Below are positions 45,809 to 54,344 of a stretch of 64,000 nt of DNA, piece by piece. The stretch is from the NCBI RefSeq assembly GCF_900185015.1, contig NZ_FXYD01000004.1, positions 246,001 through 310,000 on the forward strand. The letters run 5' to 3'. Position 1 is the first letter of the stretch, and each line of letters begins with the position of its first letter. The DNA is from Octadecabacter ascidiaceicola. GTDB lineage: Bacteria; Pseudomonadota; Alphaproteobacteria; Rhodobacterales; Rhodobacteraceae. The notes below the pieces were generated by a model, which searched no databases, was not told the DNA's origin, and saw only the letters and a list, made by a program, of their open reading frames with translations. A program made the position numbers and the translations under genes.

Positions 45809-46858
45809 AGCAAGGCTGGCGGGTTTCTCCGCTCCTGCATTGAGTCGGATCAGTTTTTCAGTTTGAGCTGCGGATTGGATCGCCTCTACAACGCGCAATG
45901 TTTTGAGGCCTTCCTCACCATTGACCAAAGGCTCGCAGCGCCCGCGGATCACATCTTCAAAGTGAGCGATCTGATTAATGAGCGGGTCCGATGAGCTGAC
46001 CGGCATCGCTGTAGCCTTGATTGGATTCCACCAACTTGTGCCGCCTTCGTGTTGCCAAAGCCGCATGTCAGGGACGCTTAGCGCCCCTTCTGATCCGCCA
46101 ATCAGATAGCAGGATTCGTTTGTGGCAGGGTAGATGGGGTATTCCCTTGAGGTCAGTTCCCAACTCCACGGGGACACGACGCTGTCAGACACCGTGATGG
46201 TGCAAACGGCCCCGCTTTCAAAGCGCAGAACAGCCGCCGCCAGATCTTCGTTTTCATATCCACGCATGGATGGCGCGCATTGCGCTTGCACAGTGACGAC
46301 CTCCCCAAGGAAATGACGCATCAAGTCCACGTCATGCACCAGATTGACCGAAACCGGACCTGCTCCGGCCTTTTTGCGCCAAGGTGCTACGTCAAAATAG
46401 TCGTCAGGTTTGTAGAACCAACAAGTGACTTGAGCTGCGCGCACCTCTCCGATGGCCCCTTCTTTGATAAGGTCAGCCGTTTTCTGAATGATCGGATTGT
46501 GACGCCGGTGATGTCCCACGAGGATTGGCACGCCTTTTGCGCGGGCGGTTCTGACCAGGTCCTCAGCGTCATCCGCAGATGCCGCCAATGGTTTCTCGAT
46601 GAGAACCGGAACTCCACGTTCTACACAAGCCGCAGCCCCCTCGACATGCAGTAATGTCGGTGTCGACAAGATCACGCCATCGACGTCCACCGCGTCGAAC
46701 ACCGCGTCCAAAGAGGCAAATACTGGTACAGACTGCTCGGTCTGCCCTGGTTCAACCACGGCGGCCAATTCAACCCCGGACACTTGACCAATGGCCGCGA
46801 TGTGACGTTGCCCGACAAGTCCGGCCCCAACGACAACTAGTTTTTGTGGATGCCCCAT
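45803..46858 (-). CDS. Gfo/Idh/MocA family NAD(P)-dependent oxidoreductase
   Basis: The 351-aa protein has a Rossmann domain (VVGAGLVGQRH) and the family motif EKPLAAS around residue 92, followed by a C-terminal alpha/beta domain. It oxidises a hydroxyl group on a sugar, inositol or cyclitol-like acid. It is the first gene on the minus-strand side of the regulator promoter and probably acts early on the imported compound. Confidence 0.87.
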   Translation of the reverse strand: MGHPQKLVVVGAGLVGQRHIAAIGQVSGVELAAVVEPGQTEQSVPVFASLDAVFDAVDVDGVILSTPTLLHVEGAAACVERGVPVLIEKPLAASADDAEDLVRTARAKGVPILVGHHRRHNPIIQKTADLIKEGAIGEVRAAQVTCWFYKPDDYFDVAPWRKKAGAGPVSVNLVHDVDLMRHFLGEVVTVQAQCAPSMRGYENEDLAAAVLRFESGAVCTITVSDSVVSPWSWELTSREYPIYPATNESCYLIGGSEGALSVPDMRLWQHEGGTSWWNPIKATAMPVSSSDPLINQIAHFEDVIRGRCEPLVNGEEGLKTLRVVEAIQSAAQTEKLIRLNAGAEKPASLAG

Positions 46859-46920
46859 GTGGCCCTCTTCTTAAGTCTTGAACGCACGCTAGCAGAGTAA
46901 ATCAGATTCGCAATAATATA

Positions 46921-46950
46921 TGATATTTTTTATATCAGCATATTTTATCC
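46921..46950. promoter_or_regulatory. Candidate GntR operator in the divergent promoter
   Basis: A perfect inverted repeat TGATAT-N5-ATATCA (46921-46937) is followed by CATATTTTATCC, and AATATCGGAT lies at 46961-46970. It sits between the divergent oxidoreductase and regulator genes and recurs in partial form upstream of dctP and the isomerase. Confidence 0.5.
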
Positions 46951-47014
46951 ACCATTGAGGAATATCGGATGATCGTGTTATTCCCTGACCAATTCGAAAT
47001 GCGTAAGGGCAGGC

Positions 47015-47683
47015 ATGTCACAATCCACACCCACAGTTGGGTCCAGTACATATGAACGCATCAAGCGCGACATCATCTTTGGTGAGCTGGCTCCGGGCTC
47101 GAAACTGAAGCTCGACGGGTTGCGTGACCGCTATGCCGCCAGTGTTTCGACACTGCGAGAGACCCTAAACCGATTGGCAAGCGAAGGATTTGTGCAAGCC
47201 GCAGAACAGCGCGGTTTTTTCGTCCGCCCGGTATCAGCCGATGACCTGACCGAAATCGCGGAGTTGCGCATCCTGCTGGAATGCTCTGCCCTGGAGACCT
47301 CTATCGCTTGTGGCGATGCCGATTGGGAAGGCAATCTGGTCGCTGCTCATCACAAACTGCACCTGATCGAACAAAAGATGCTCGATGGTGACACGTCGCA
47401 GAAAGAACAGTGGAAACGCTACGATTGGGAATTCCATCAGGCCCTTATTCAAGCCTGTAACTCACAAAACCTGTTGTCATTGCACGGGACTATCTTCGAC
47501 AAATACCTGCGTTATCAAATGTTGGTGCTGACCTATCGCGGGGTCGAAGCGGTGCTAGAACACAAGACAATGTTCGAGGCCGCTCTGGCCCGAGACATTC
47601 CCAAGGCGAAAGCGGCATTGGAAACCCATATCCGTCTTGGGTTGGAACATACACTTGCGGCCATGGCGAACCTCAAAGAATGA
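47015..47683 (+). CDS. GntR-family transcriptional regulator (FadR/FCD subfamily)
   Basis: The 222-aa protein has an N-terminal winged helix (TYERIKRDIIFGELAPGSKLKLDGL, then VSTLRETLNRLASEGFV) and an all-helical FCD ligand domain with the metal-site residues spread over about 90-215 (ELRILLE, EFHQALI, HKTMFEA, HIRLGLEH). It is divergently transcribed from the catabolic operon and is its likely repressor, released by the substrate or an intermediate. Confidence 0.9.
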   Translation: MSQSTPTVGSSTYERIKRDIIFGELAPGSKLKLDGLRDRYAASVSTLRETLNRLASEGFVQAAEQRGFFVRPVSADDLTEIAELRILLECSALETSIACGDADWEGNLVAAHHKLHLIEQKMLDGDTSQKEQWKRYDWEFHQALIQACNSQNLLSLHGTIFDKYLRYQMLVLTYRGVEAVLEHKTMFEAALARDIPKAKAALETHIRLGLEHTLAAMANLKE

Positions 47684-48070
47684 ACGACGGCGGTTTATGA
47701 GTGCGCGCACTGTGCCATCGACACACTCACATTCGTGCTCTCTCACCCATCTCCGCTATAGAAAGGAAGCGGTCAAATGCTCTATTGCAACGGAATGGCG
47801 CTGAGCCCGCGCAACGGTTATCGAGGAATAGATTTGCTGCTGGCATTGCCTGAATGTCTGGCCTAGCGAAGCTGCGTCGCAGCGACAAGCTGGACCATGA
47901 ATGCCCGCTTTAGGCCGAAATTTTGTGTGTTGAGTACAATGATTCTTACATGCTGCAGTGAACCAGACTACGGCTTTGTCAGTAGTTTGTGATAACTACT
48001 TGGCAAGTCCGAGTGGAGTGCAATTTGCGGGAAAAATCTTGAAGAGGCATATCGCAAGTCAGGAAACACT
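47684..48070. other. Intergenic stretch inside the mobile segment
   Basis: About 390 bases with no convincing gene. A self-complementary GTGCGCGCAC lies 20-30 bases past the regulator stop. The rest looks like decayed sequence. Confidence 0.5.
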
Positions 48071-48373
48071 ATGGGCTGGTGCTTGTTGGCCAGTTCTGAA
48101 GTCACTTTGAACGAATCGAGGATCGCATTCAATAGTCTGAACCCCGGAGGGTCGACCGAAGACGCTGCACACTCTGTCTATGCCATGCCAGATAGTCAAA
48201 GCGCATATATAAACGAAAGTTGGGCGAGGCATGCTGTTGCTCAGAGCCCCTTGCTGCGTCAGGTTCGAGCTCTATTTGCTCGACTAAATGTTAAGCCCCA
48301 AATGGTTCTTGCTGGGAACCTCGTGCCGTTGCCTCTATTGCGAAGGTTGAGCACCCTCATTCAAAGACGTTGA
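48071..48373 (+). CDS. Unrecognised ORF near the right edge of the mobile segment
   Basis: A 100-codon frame, possibly only part of a gene. It has no clear family, and its stop overlaps the start of the next frame by four bases (48370-48373). The two could be one gene broken by a frameshift. Confidence 0.35.
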   Translation: MGWCLLASSEVTLNESRIAFNSLNPGGSTEDAAHSVYAMPDSQSAYINESWARHAVAQSPLLRQVRALFARLNVKPQMVLAGNLVPLPLLRRLSTLIQRR

Positions 48374-48903
48374 CGAACATTCTGGAGTTGGCTGGCGCTA
48401 TTGATGAAGCGAAGCCGTTGAAAGGTGCGCCCAATGTTGTTGCCGATTATGCTAGGGCGAAACCACTCATCGAGCGAGCGAAGCATGCGAGGCCATTCGC
48501 TCGGGTTCCAGATATGTTGTCTGCATCGCGACCAATGGTTGCTGCCCTGATCGAGCTGGGGCAGCTACGCAGGATACAGGATCATGATGAGCTCAAAAGT
48601 AAGGTTGGTAAATCAATCGATGGCCGGTCGATCCAGGAAGTTTTGAAGTTCATTGAGGGGCGATTTGAAGTCGTGGAAGACGTGCCGGTAGGTCATGTAC
48701 ATTTGGCAAAGGCGGCCGAGAAAACCAAGGCTACGCTGTCGGCAATATTGGAGCTTTTGTTCGGTCTGCATCTGAAAGCAGTTTGCAGACTAAAGGATCA
48801 TCATGGGTTCAGCGGAGCGTTGGTTTCGCCGACGGAGATTATGAAATGTATCGAGCAACCGCCGGATAATGTCTCGAATGAGATTCGGTTCGGGACGCCC
48901 TGA
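48370..48903 (+). CDS. Possible transposon DNA-binding protein (remnant)
   Basis: The 177-codon frame begins with TTG. It is helical and contains two helix-turn-helix-like stretches (MLSASRPMVAALIELGQL around 50-67 and KAAEKTKATLSAILELLFG around 113-131), followed by a short beta hairpin ending in SPTEIMKCI. This layout reminds me of the C-terminal DNA-binding region of TniQ-type proteins, a weak impression. It sits just inside the right end, where transposition genes would be expected. Confidence 0.4.
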   Translation: MTNILELAGAIDEAKPLKGAPNVVADYARAKPLIERAKHARPFARVPDMLSASRPMVAALIELGQLRRIQDHDELKSKVGKSIDGRSIQEVLKFIEGRFEVVEDVPVGHVHLAKAAEKTKATLSAILELLFGLHLKAVCRLKDHHGFSGALVSPTEIMKCIEQPPDNVSNEIRFGTP

Positions 48904-48976
48904 CGGCCACTTTAGTAGGGTAATCCCCTTAAATCACTGCAAATGCTGCCTTCGGGTGGCATTTGTTTGAAACTTT

Positions 48977-48994
48977 CGATGGCCATTTGATCTG
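48977..48994 (-). repeat. Right subterminal repeat
   Basis: Inverted counterpart of 34405-34422, 16 of 18 identical. Confidence 0.7.
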
Positions 48995-49064
48995 GGTAAG
49001 TGGACATTGTGGCCGCCGAATGGGGGCGGAAACTCAATGAAATAAGGGGTTATATCTCACAGAG

Positions 49065-49075
49065 TGGCCAAGTTA
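49065..49075 (-). repeat. Right terminal inverted repeat
   Basis: TGGCCAAGTTA, exact reverse complement of 34366-34376. Confidence 0.75.
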
Positions 49076-49829
49076 CAGTGTATTCCACAGTTGGGGCGGG
49101 ACGCCAATGAACCTGAACAATGCGTACGGTTCGCCCTTGGAAGGGGACTCGTCATGGATTTCGACCGTCGGTACATGTCTGCTCATGGCGTCGCCAGACA
49201 GTGCATCCTCGCGCCAGAACGGTGCGTTATAGATTGCGACCGCTTTGGCTTGGCCTGCCATCCATGTCGGGATTTCTTGCATCGCGCGGATCGTATTTTC
49301 GGGTAGAGGGGCGGAAAAGGAAAAACCGCGGCGATGCGTGGCAGGATGGCAAGTACGGCTTCGTCGGCAACAACGTTGTCTCCATTCCCGAGCTGAGCTG
49401 TGATATCTGAGTCCGTTTTTGTTGATTGAGTAACTGCGACACCCGATTGCCGTTTGTGATCGGGAGTGCGGGAAACCAAAGCATCGATTATCGCGCCAAA
49501 CCACCCTTCAGTCGCCAGGACCCCTCCATTGAAGAAAACCCGCGCCCCCGTTGGGCTCGACCTTGTTCATCCTCAAACATCAGGTCCCCGTTGGCATATT
49601 GGTCAAACTTGGTGAGCACGAGCGCGTTAATCATTGCGGCAATGCGAGGTTGGCCGGGCCAAAGCCAAGCAGGGCTCATGTCAAAGGTCCCGTCGTCTAG
49701 CTTGATAGTTTTCATCCGCCCACCAAAGCGGTCACGTGCCTCGACTAGGGCATAGTCGCGCTCCTGTGCTTCAAGCGCGTTTGCCGGAGCAAGTCCGGAT
49801 AGGTCGCCACCGGTGACAAGTGTTTTCAT
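49076..49829 (-). pseudogene. N-terminal and middle part of the interrupted flavin amine oxidase
   Basis: On the minus strand, 49829 down to about 49488 encodes an FAD-binding start (VTGGDLSGLA, then YALVEARDRFGGRM); the Gly-rich loop is already altered. The sequence then changes frame (ITAQLGNGDNVVADEAVLAILPRIAA, about 49480-49320) and again (PLPENTIRAMQEIPTWMAGQAKA and FRFIGVPPQ, about 49320-49090). It stops where the mobile segment starts. At least two frameshifts plus the insertion make it non-functional. The C-terminus is at 34049-34365. Its ATG overlaps the stop of the cupin pseudogene, so the two were once an operon. Confidence 0.88.
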
Positions 49830-50497
49830 TCCGTGGCCGGTGGTTTTGCATGTGCCAAATGGCCTGTTTTAACCCAGACCTTTGCCCCTTGGTTGCTTGC
49901 AATTGCCCTTAGCGCATCGCCGCTTGGAAGTCGTAACCATGTGCCTTTGCCTAACACCTCACCGTATTCAGTGACGGCCCCTTCAATCACCAACATCTCA
50001 AGGCCGCCGTCTGCCGGAATTGTGAATGACGCGTCTGCGTCCAATTGGCTGTACGTCACTGTTTCAATATCATCTTTGTGAAGTTGCGCAGTCGCAACAC
50101 CATCAATAGGCACGGCCAGTTCTGCTGCCATGTCTTTGCGGAACTGGGTGCGGTCATCCATGTCAAACTGCCAAAGTTTAACGAATATGGTGCATCCATC
50201 TTCTGAGCCCGGAGTATGGGAAGATGTTGGCGGGTTACGTACATAGGCCTTTTGGGAAAGTCACCATGTTCATCTTAGAAAACACCGTCCAAAACGATGA
50301 ACTCTTCTCCGCCCGTGTGTGAGTGCGCTGAAAACGAGCTGTTTGGTGCATAACGAACAATTGTCGTCACGCGGACAACTTCACCACCGATACGGTCCAG
50401 CATTCGGCGCTCGACTCCTTTCATCGAGGAGGGGACCCATTCAATTTTTTTCTGAACTTAGGACGATCCGTAGGGAAAAATCCGCATTGAGGTCCAT
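49826..50497 (-). pseudogene. Cupin (ChrR-like) gene inactivated by frameshifts and a stop
   Basis: Reading from ATG at 50497, the protein starts [18 protein letters not shown] and then loses frame in a run of seven A on the coding strand (50445-50451); six would keep frame. In the corrected frame it continues [21 protein letters not shown] and [20 protein letters not shown], a cupin metal motif. It then meets TAA at 50275-50277, shifts frame again near 50245, and ends in an intact second cupin half (50161-49826). Two cupin modules is the ChrR-like layout. Confidence 0.8.
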
Positions 50498-50576
50498 GTG
50501 GCACCTTTCCTGTTCTGCTTTGAACGATGGAAAACACACAACACAATCGATAGCAAAACACGAAACTGGGAAAGAA

Positions 50577-50609
50577 AAAGCCGCGTCCCGATGTATCGGT
50601 CGCGGCTTT
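50577..50609 (-). terminator. Terminator of rpmJ
   Basis: Stem AAAGCCGCG/CGCGGCTTT with an inner ACCGAT/ATCGGG extension, followed by T-rich sequence on the minus strand. Confidence 0.8.
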
Positions 50610-50632
50610 ATCGAATTGTTGTCGTAGGTGAC

Positions 50633-50758
50633 TTAACCTTGGCGTGCCTTAAAACGACGCTGAGTCTTGTTGATCACGTAGACGCGGCCTTTGCGACGCA
50701 CAACGCGGCAATCGCGGTGGCGGTTTTTCAGCGACCGGAGGGAGTTGCGAACTTTCAT
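50633..50758 (-). CDS. rpmJ: 50S ribosomal protein L36 (41-aa form)
   Basis: A 41-codon gene: [20 protein letters not shown] at the start, then [21 protein letters not shown]. This is the zinc-ligand-poor (C-minus) L36 form, with a single Cys at residue 17, about four residues longer than the 37-38-aa zinc type. It is part of the large subunit near the peptidyl transferase region. It lies just downstream of the tRNA gene on the same strand. Confidence 0.95.
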   Translation of the reverse strand: MKVRNSLRSLKNRHRDCRVVRRKGRVYVINKTQRRFKARQG

Positions 50759-50839
50759 GGTTCTATCCTTTGTCTCGCGGCGCGGTGAAAGGCGCCTAAG
50801 TTTCGTTCATGCACTGACCAGCAGCGCGGCTAAAATTCA

Positions 50840-50914
50840 TGGTGGACGATACTGGGATCGAACCAGTGACCCCTTCGATGTCAACGAAGTGCTCTACCGC
50901 TGAGCTAATCATCC
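50840..50914 (-). tRNA. tRNA-Val (anticodon GAC)
   Basis: A full cloverleaf: acceptor GGATGAT pairs with ATCGTCC, D arm GCTC/GAGC, anticodon stem CTTCG/CGAAG with loop TTGACAT (anticodon GAC), T arm ACTGG/CCAGT with TTCGATC loop. The CCA end is encoded. Confidence 0.95.
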
Positions 50915-51061
50915 ACTCCTTAACACACTTAACGCCCTATAAACGAATAGGACGCGCAAGCGCGCGTCGGTTGTCGCGGTCTATATAAAGAGTCGGGATA
51001 GGGATCAAGGGCTTTTGGCAAATGCGTAAAATGCGCTACAGTGGGTCGTGAAAGGGCCACG

Positions 51062-51937
51062 ATGACTGACGTTACGAACAATCCGTCCTACCTACTACGT
51101 CGCCCTGAAACGCGCGCAACCTCGGTGGTATTTGCATCGCCGCATTCCGGGCGCAAGTATCCGGCCTCGTTTTTGCGTAGGATTGAGCTGAACGAGATCG
51201 AGGTGCGCTCTTCAGAGGATGCATTTGTCGATGAGTTGTTCGGCGCAGCTATTGAACATGGGGCACCATTACTTCTGGCGCAGTCACCGCGGGCTTATTT
51301 GGATTTGAACCGGGGGCCAGATGAGCTTGACCCAGCTGTGATAGATGGTGTGCGCCGAGTGGCACATAACCCGCGCATAGCCAGTGGTTTGGGGGTGATT
51401 CCCCGTGTCGTGGCCAATGGGCGTGCAATCTATCGCGGGAAGCTTACGCTAGAAGATGCGCACGAAAGGATCACCAACGTTTGGCGACCCTATCATGACA
51501 CGCTGCGAACCTTGATGGACGAAGCGCATGCGAATTTTGGCGAGGCCATTCTCATTGATTGCCATTCCATGCCGCATGAAGCGCTTGAACATGTCGGGCC
51601 GCCGGGAGCGACGCGCCCTGATATTGTGCTCGGGGATCGATTTGGGGCATCTGCGGCCAGTTCCGTAGTTGAACATGTCGAGGCAGCGTTTGCTTCTGCT
51701 GGCTTTAAGGTTGCGCGTAACATGCCGTTTGCCGGTGCCTATATGTGTCAGCACTACGGGCGCCCTTCGCGACACTATCACGCCGTTCAGGTCGAGATTA
51801 ATCGCTCTCTTTACATGGACGAGGCTACGATCAAGCCAAATTCGAAGTTCAAAGCGTTCAAAGCTGCGTTGGATGGGGTGATCGCTGAGATCGCAGACAT
51901 TGGACGTGAGAACAATTTGCGGATCGCGGCCGAGTAG
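51062..51937 (+). CDS. N-formylglutamate amidohydrolase family protein
   Basis: The 291-aa protein is a zinc amidase with the family landmarks FASPHSGRKYP (about 22-32), YLDLNRGPDELDP and the DCHSMP segment around residue 165 with a metal ligand. It hydrolyses N-formylglutamate in histidine breakdown or related N-acyl amino acids. No hut genes are adjacent, so the physiological substrate is uncertain. Start at 51062 follows GAAAGGG. Confidence 0.88.
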   Translation: MTDVTNNPSYLLRRPETRATSVVFASPHSGRKYPASFLRRIELNEIEVRSSEDAFVDELFGAAIEHGAPLLLAQSPRAYLDLNRGPDELDPAVIDGVRRVAHNPRIASGLGVIPRVVANGRAIYRGKLTLEDAHERITNVWRPYHDTLRTLMDEAHANFGEAILIDCHSMPHEALEHVGPPGATRPDIVLGDRFGASAASSVVEHVEAAFASAGFKVARNMPFAGAYMCQHYGRPSRHYHAVQVEINRSLYMDEATIKPNSKFKAFKAALDGVIAEIADIGRENNLRIAAE

Positions 51938-53191
51938 TTAACGCAGTGCACGGCCCTTTTTGATAGCATCTTTTCCGAATTTCTCACGGATGGCATCCGC
52001 TGCGCGCTCCGCTTCAGCGCGTTTTCCTGCGTTCGGGTCGAGTAAGTCGCCTTCACGGTCAGCGTCGCCAGCGGGCACCAGTTCAGAAATCCCAACACCA
52101 AGCAGGCGGTAAGGCCCTTGATCGCCGACTTGATCAAACAACGCGCGTGCGGTGCGATAGATCGTGTCCGCCAGTTGGGTTGGCTGGTGCAGGCTTTGTC
52201 GTTTGCTCAGCAGTTTGTGGTTAGCGCGTTTCAACTTCAACGTGACCACGCGGCCGGCTTTGTCTTTCGCTTTGGCGCGATCAGACACTTTTTCCGCCAT
52301 GCGCCAGATGTGGCCATCCAGAATATCAGGGTCACTGGTGTCTTCATTAAACGTGGTTTCGTTGCTGAGCCCCTTAACCGGAGTGCTGGCCGAGATTCGC
52401 CGCGCGTCTTCACCACGGGCGAGGGAATACAGACGTTCCCCCATGCTTCCGAAACGCTCGTGTAGGTCACGGCGCTCCCAACGCAGAAGATCGTCAAAGG
52501 TACGGATGCCTGCTGCATCGAGGCTTTGTTGTGCTACAGGGCCGATGCCCCAGATCAATTTGACGGGCTTTGGACGTAGGAATTCCGTCGTTTCCTTTGC
52601 GCCAATCACTGAGTAGCCGCGCGGTTTGTCCAGATCAGACGCCACCTTGGCGAGGAATTTGTTGTGACTTAGCCCGATTGACCCCGTGATACCGATTTCT
52701 TCGGCCATGCGTTTCGTCAGCCGTGCTAGCATCACAGCGGGTGGGGCCCCGTGCAGTTTTTCGGTGCCGGTAAGGTCCATGAAGGCTTCGTCGAGGGAAA
52801 GGGGTTCGACAGTTGGGGTGAGTTCATCCATCAGCGCGCGCACTTGGCGAGAAACCTCAACGTACCGATCCATACGACCTGGCACGATAACCGCTTCGGG
52901 GCAAAGTTTAAGCGCTTGAAACATCGGCATGGCAGAGCGCACGCCCTTGATACGGGCGATATAACAGCATGTCGAGACAACCCCACGATGCCCACCGCCG
53001 ATGATAACGGGCTTGCCTTCAAGCTCGGGATTGTCGCGCTTTTCGACGGAGGCATAGAAGGCATCACAATCCATATGCGCGATGGATAGATCGAACAGCT
53101 CGCCGTGGGCCGTCACGCGCGGGGAGCGACAGACGGGACAACGGGTTCCCGTTTCGAAAGTTTGAAGGCAGGCGCGACAAAGGGCTGGCAT
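51938..53191 (-). CDS. dinB: DNA polymerase IV (Y family) with N-terminal zinc-ribbon-like segment
   Basis: The 417-aa translesion polymerase begins with a CRAC...CPVC segment (residues 4-19), a feature I associate with alphaproteobacterial DinB proteins. The palm follows with AHMDCDAFYASVEKRDNPEL and the catalytic SLDEAFMDLTG. Thumb and little-finger domains are complete. The start at 53191 places the CxxC pair at the N-terminus; a 12-codon extension upstream is possible. Confidence 0.92.
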   Translation of the reverse strand: MPALCRACLQTFETGTRCPVCRSPRVTAHGELFDLSIAHMDCDAFYASVEKRDNPELEGKPVIIGGGHRGVVSTCCYIARIKGVRSAMPMFQALKLCPEAVIVPGRMDRYVEVSRQVRALMDELTPTVEPLSLDEAFMDLTGTEKLHGAPPAVMLARLTKRMAEEIGITGSIGLSHNKFLAKVASDLDKPRGYSVIGAKETTEFLRPKPVKLIWGIGPVAQQSLDAAGIRTFDDLLRWERRDLHERFGSMGERLYSLARGEDARRISASTPVKGLSNETTFNEDTSDPDILDGHIWRMAEKVSDRAKAKDKAGRVVTLKLKRANHKLLSKRQSLHQPTQLADTIYRTARALFDQVGDQGPYRLLGVGISELVPAGDADREGDLLDPNAGKRAEAERAADAIREKFGKDAIKKGRALR

Positions 53192-53460
53192 GGGACGTAA
53201 ATACGCGGGACGGGGGAGACGTGGCAAGCGGGCCCTGCGGGGCGTGAGTATTTGTGAGCCAAAGAAACTGGGCGTTGGCGTTTTGGGCTATCATGGAATG
53301 TGGCCATTTTGCCAAATCTGGTTCCAGCCTTGCGAAGTCTACTGTCGCATTGGTTGCGCGCTGGGGGCAGTGACCCTATCTAGATTGCGAGAGAATGGCG
53401 GCTTCCTTGTTATGTTTAAGTATGCCGCGCAACAAAAAAAGAAATTTGAGGAACGACTAA

Positions 53461-54342
53461 ATGGACATTGAAAACCTAATCACTGGCGGGAATATCGTCC
53501 TGCTGTTGCTAGCAGCCTTTATTATCATTTGTATTCTGCTTGGTGTGCGGATTGTTCCGCAATCCGAAAAGTACGTTGTGGAACGCTTTGGTCGTTTGCG
53601 CGCGGTGCTTGGGCCAGGCATCAACTTTATCATCCCATTCCTTGATCGCGTTGCGCATAAGATTTCGATCCTTGAGCGTCAGCTGCCGGTCATGGGCCAA
53701 GATGCGATTACATCAGACAACGTGTTGGTGCAGGTCGAAACATCCGTATTCTACCGCATCATTGAACCGGAAAAGACTGTCTACCGTATTCGCGACGTAG
53801 ATGGTGCGATTTCCACAACTGTTGCAGGTATTGTGCGTTCTGAAATCGGTAAGATGGAATTGGACCAAGTGCAGGCAAACCGCACCGGTCTGATCCTCGC
53901 TATTCAGGACCAGCTTGCTGCGCAGGTTGATGACTGGGGAATCGAAGTAACGCGCGCTGAAATCCTTGACGTGAACTTGGATGCGGCAACACGTGCTGCG
54001 ATGCTTCAGCAGTTGAATGCGGAACGTGCGCGTCGTGCGCAGGTGACTGAGGCCGAAGGTAAGAAACGTTCGGTTGAGCTTCAGGCTGATGCGGAGCTAT
54101 ATGCCGCTGAACAGGCCGCGAAAGCGCGCCGCGTATCTGCGGATGCGGAAGCCTATGCGACACAGGTTGTTGCGGTTGCGATTGCCGAGAACGGTTTGGA
54201 AGCGGCGCAGTACCAAGTCGCGTTGAAGCAGGTTGAAGCCGTTAATTCCATGAGCTCGTCTGCTGGTAGCAATACCGTCGTCTTGCCAGCAAACCTGATC
54301 GAGAGCTTTGGCGACGCGTTCAAAATGCTGAAAGGACGTTAA
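53461..54342 (+). CDS. SPFH/Band 7 (stomatin/QmcA-like) membrane protein
   Basis: The 293-aa protein has one N-terminal membrane helix (about 10-30), an SPFH domain (VPQSEKYVVERFGRLRAVLGPG and on) and a long charged helix (about 170-240) that oligomerises. It forms a ring-like scaffold in membrane microdomains. The NfeD partner follows after two bases, the usual arrangement. Confidence 0.92.
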   Translation: MDIENLITGGNIVLLLLAAFIIICILLGVRIVPQSEKYVVERFGRLRAVLGPGINFIIPFLDRVAHKISILERQLPVMGQDAITSDNVLVQVETSVFYRIIEPEKTVYRIRDVDGAISTTVAGIVRSEIGKMELDQVQANRTGLILAIQDQLAAQVDDWGIEVTRAEILDVNLDAATRAAMLQQLNAERARRAQVTEAEGKKRSVELQADAELYAAEQAAKARRVSADAEAYATQVVAVAIAENGLEAAQYQVALKQVEAVNSMSSSAGSNTVVLPANLIESFGDAFKMLKGR

Positions 54343-54344
54343 TC

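Larger units (their letters stand above)
34366..49075. mobile_element. 14.7-kb transposon-like catabolic island inserted in an amine oxidase gene
   Basis: The segment is bounded by perfect 11-bp inverted repeats (TAACTTGGCCA at 34366-34376 and its complement at 49065-49075). It also has an 18-bp inverted repeat pair slightly inside (34405-34422 and 48977-48994, 16 of 18 identical). It separates two halves of one gene. Multiple short repeats at each end resemble ends of IS21 and Tn7/Tn402-type elements, but no transposase gene is recognisable inside; only unrecognised ORFs lie near the edges. No short target duplication is evident directly beside the repeats. Cargo is one catabolic cluster and its regulator. 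Confidence 0.72.

Noticed and set aside
44774..45994. 406-codon plus-strand frame opposite dctP
   Set aside because: Antisense shadow of a TRAP binding protein gene; no recognisable domain.
34366..49075. Prophage or integrative element explanation for the island
   Set aside because: No integrase, no phage structural genes and no tRNA at either border; the nearby tRNA-Val lies 1.8 kb outside the right end. Inverted-repeat ends fit a transposon better.
34361..49080. Simple 5-bp target duplication beside the element ends
   Set aside because: The flanking bases (CCGCA on the left, CAGTG on the right) do not match, so no duplication of this kind is claimed.
53192..53460. Small plus-strand frame upstream of the SPFH gene
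   Set aside because: Runs into the SPFH start in another frame, lacks a ribosome site and family pattern; treated as promoter region.
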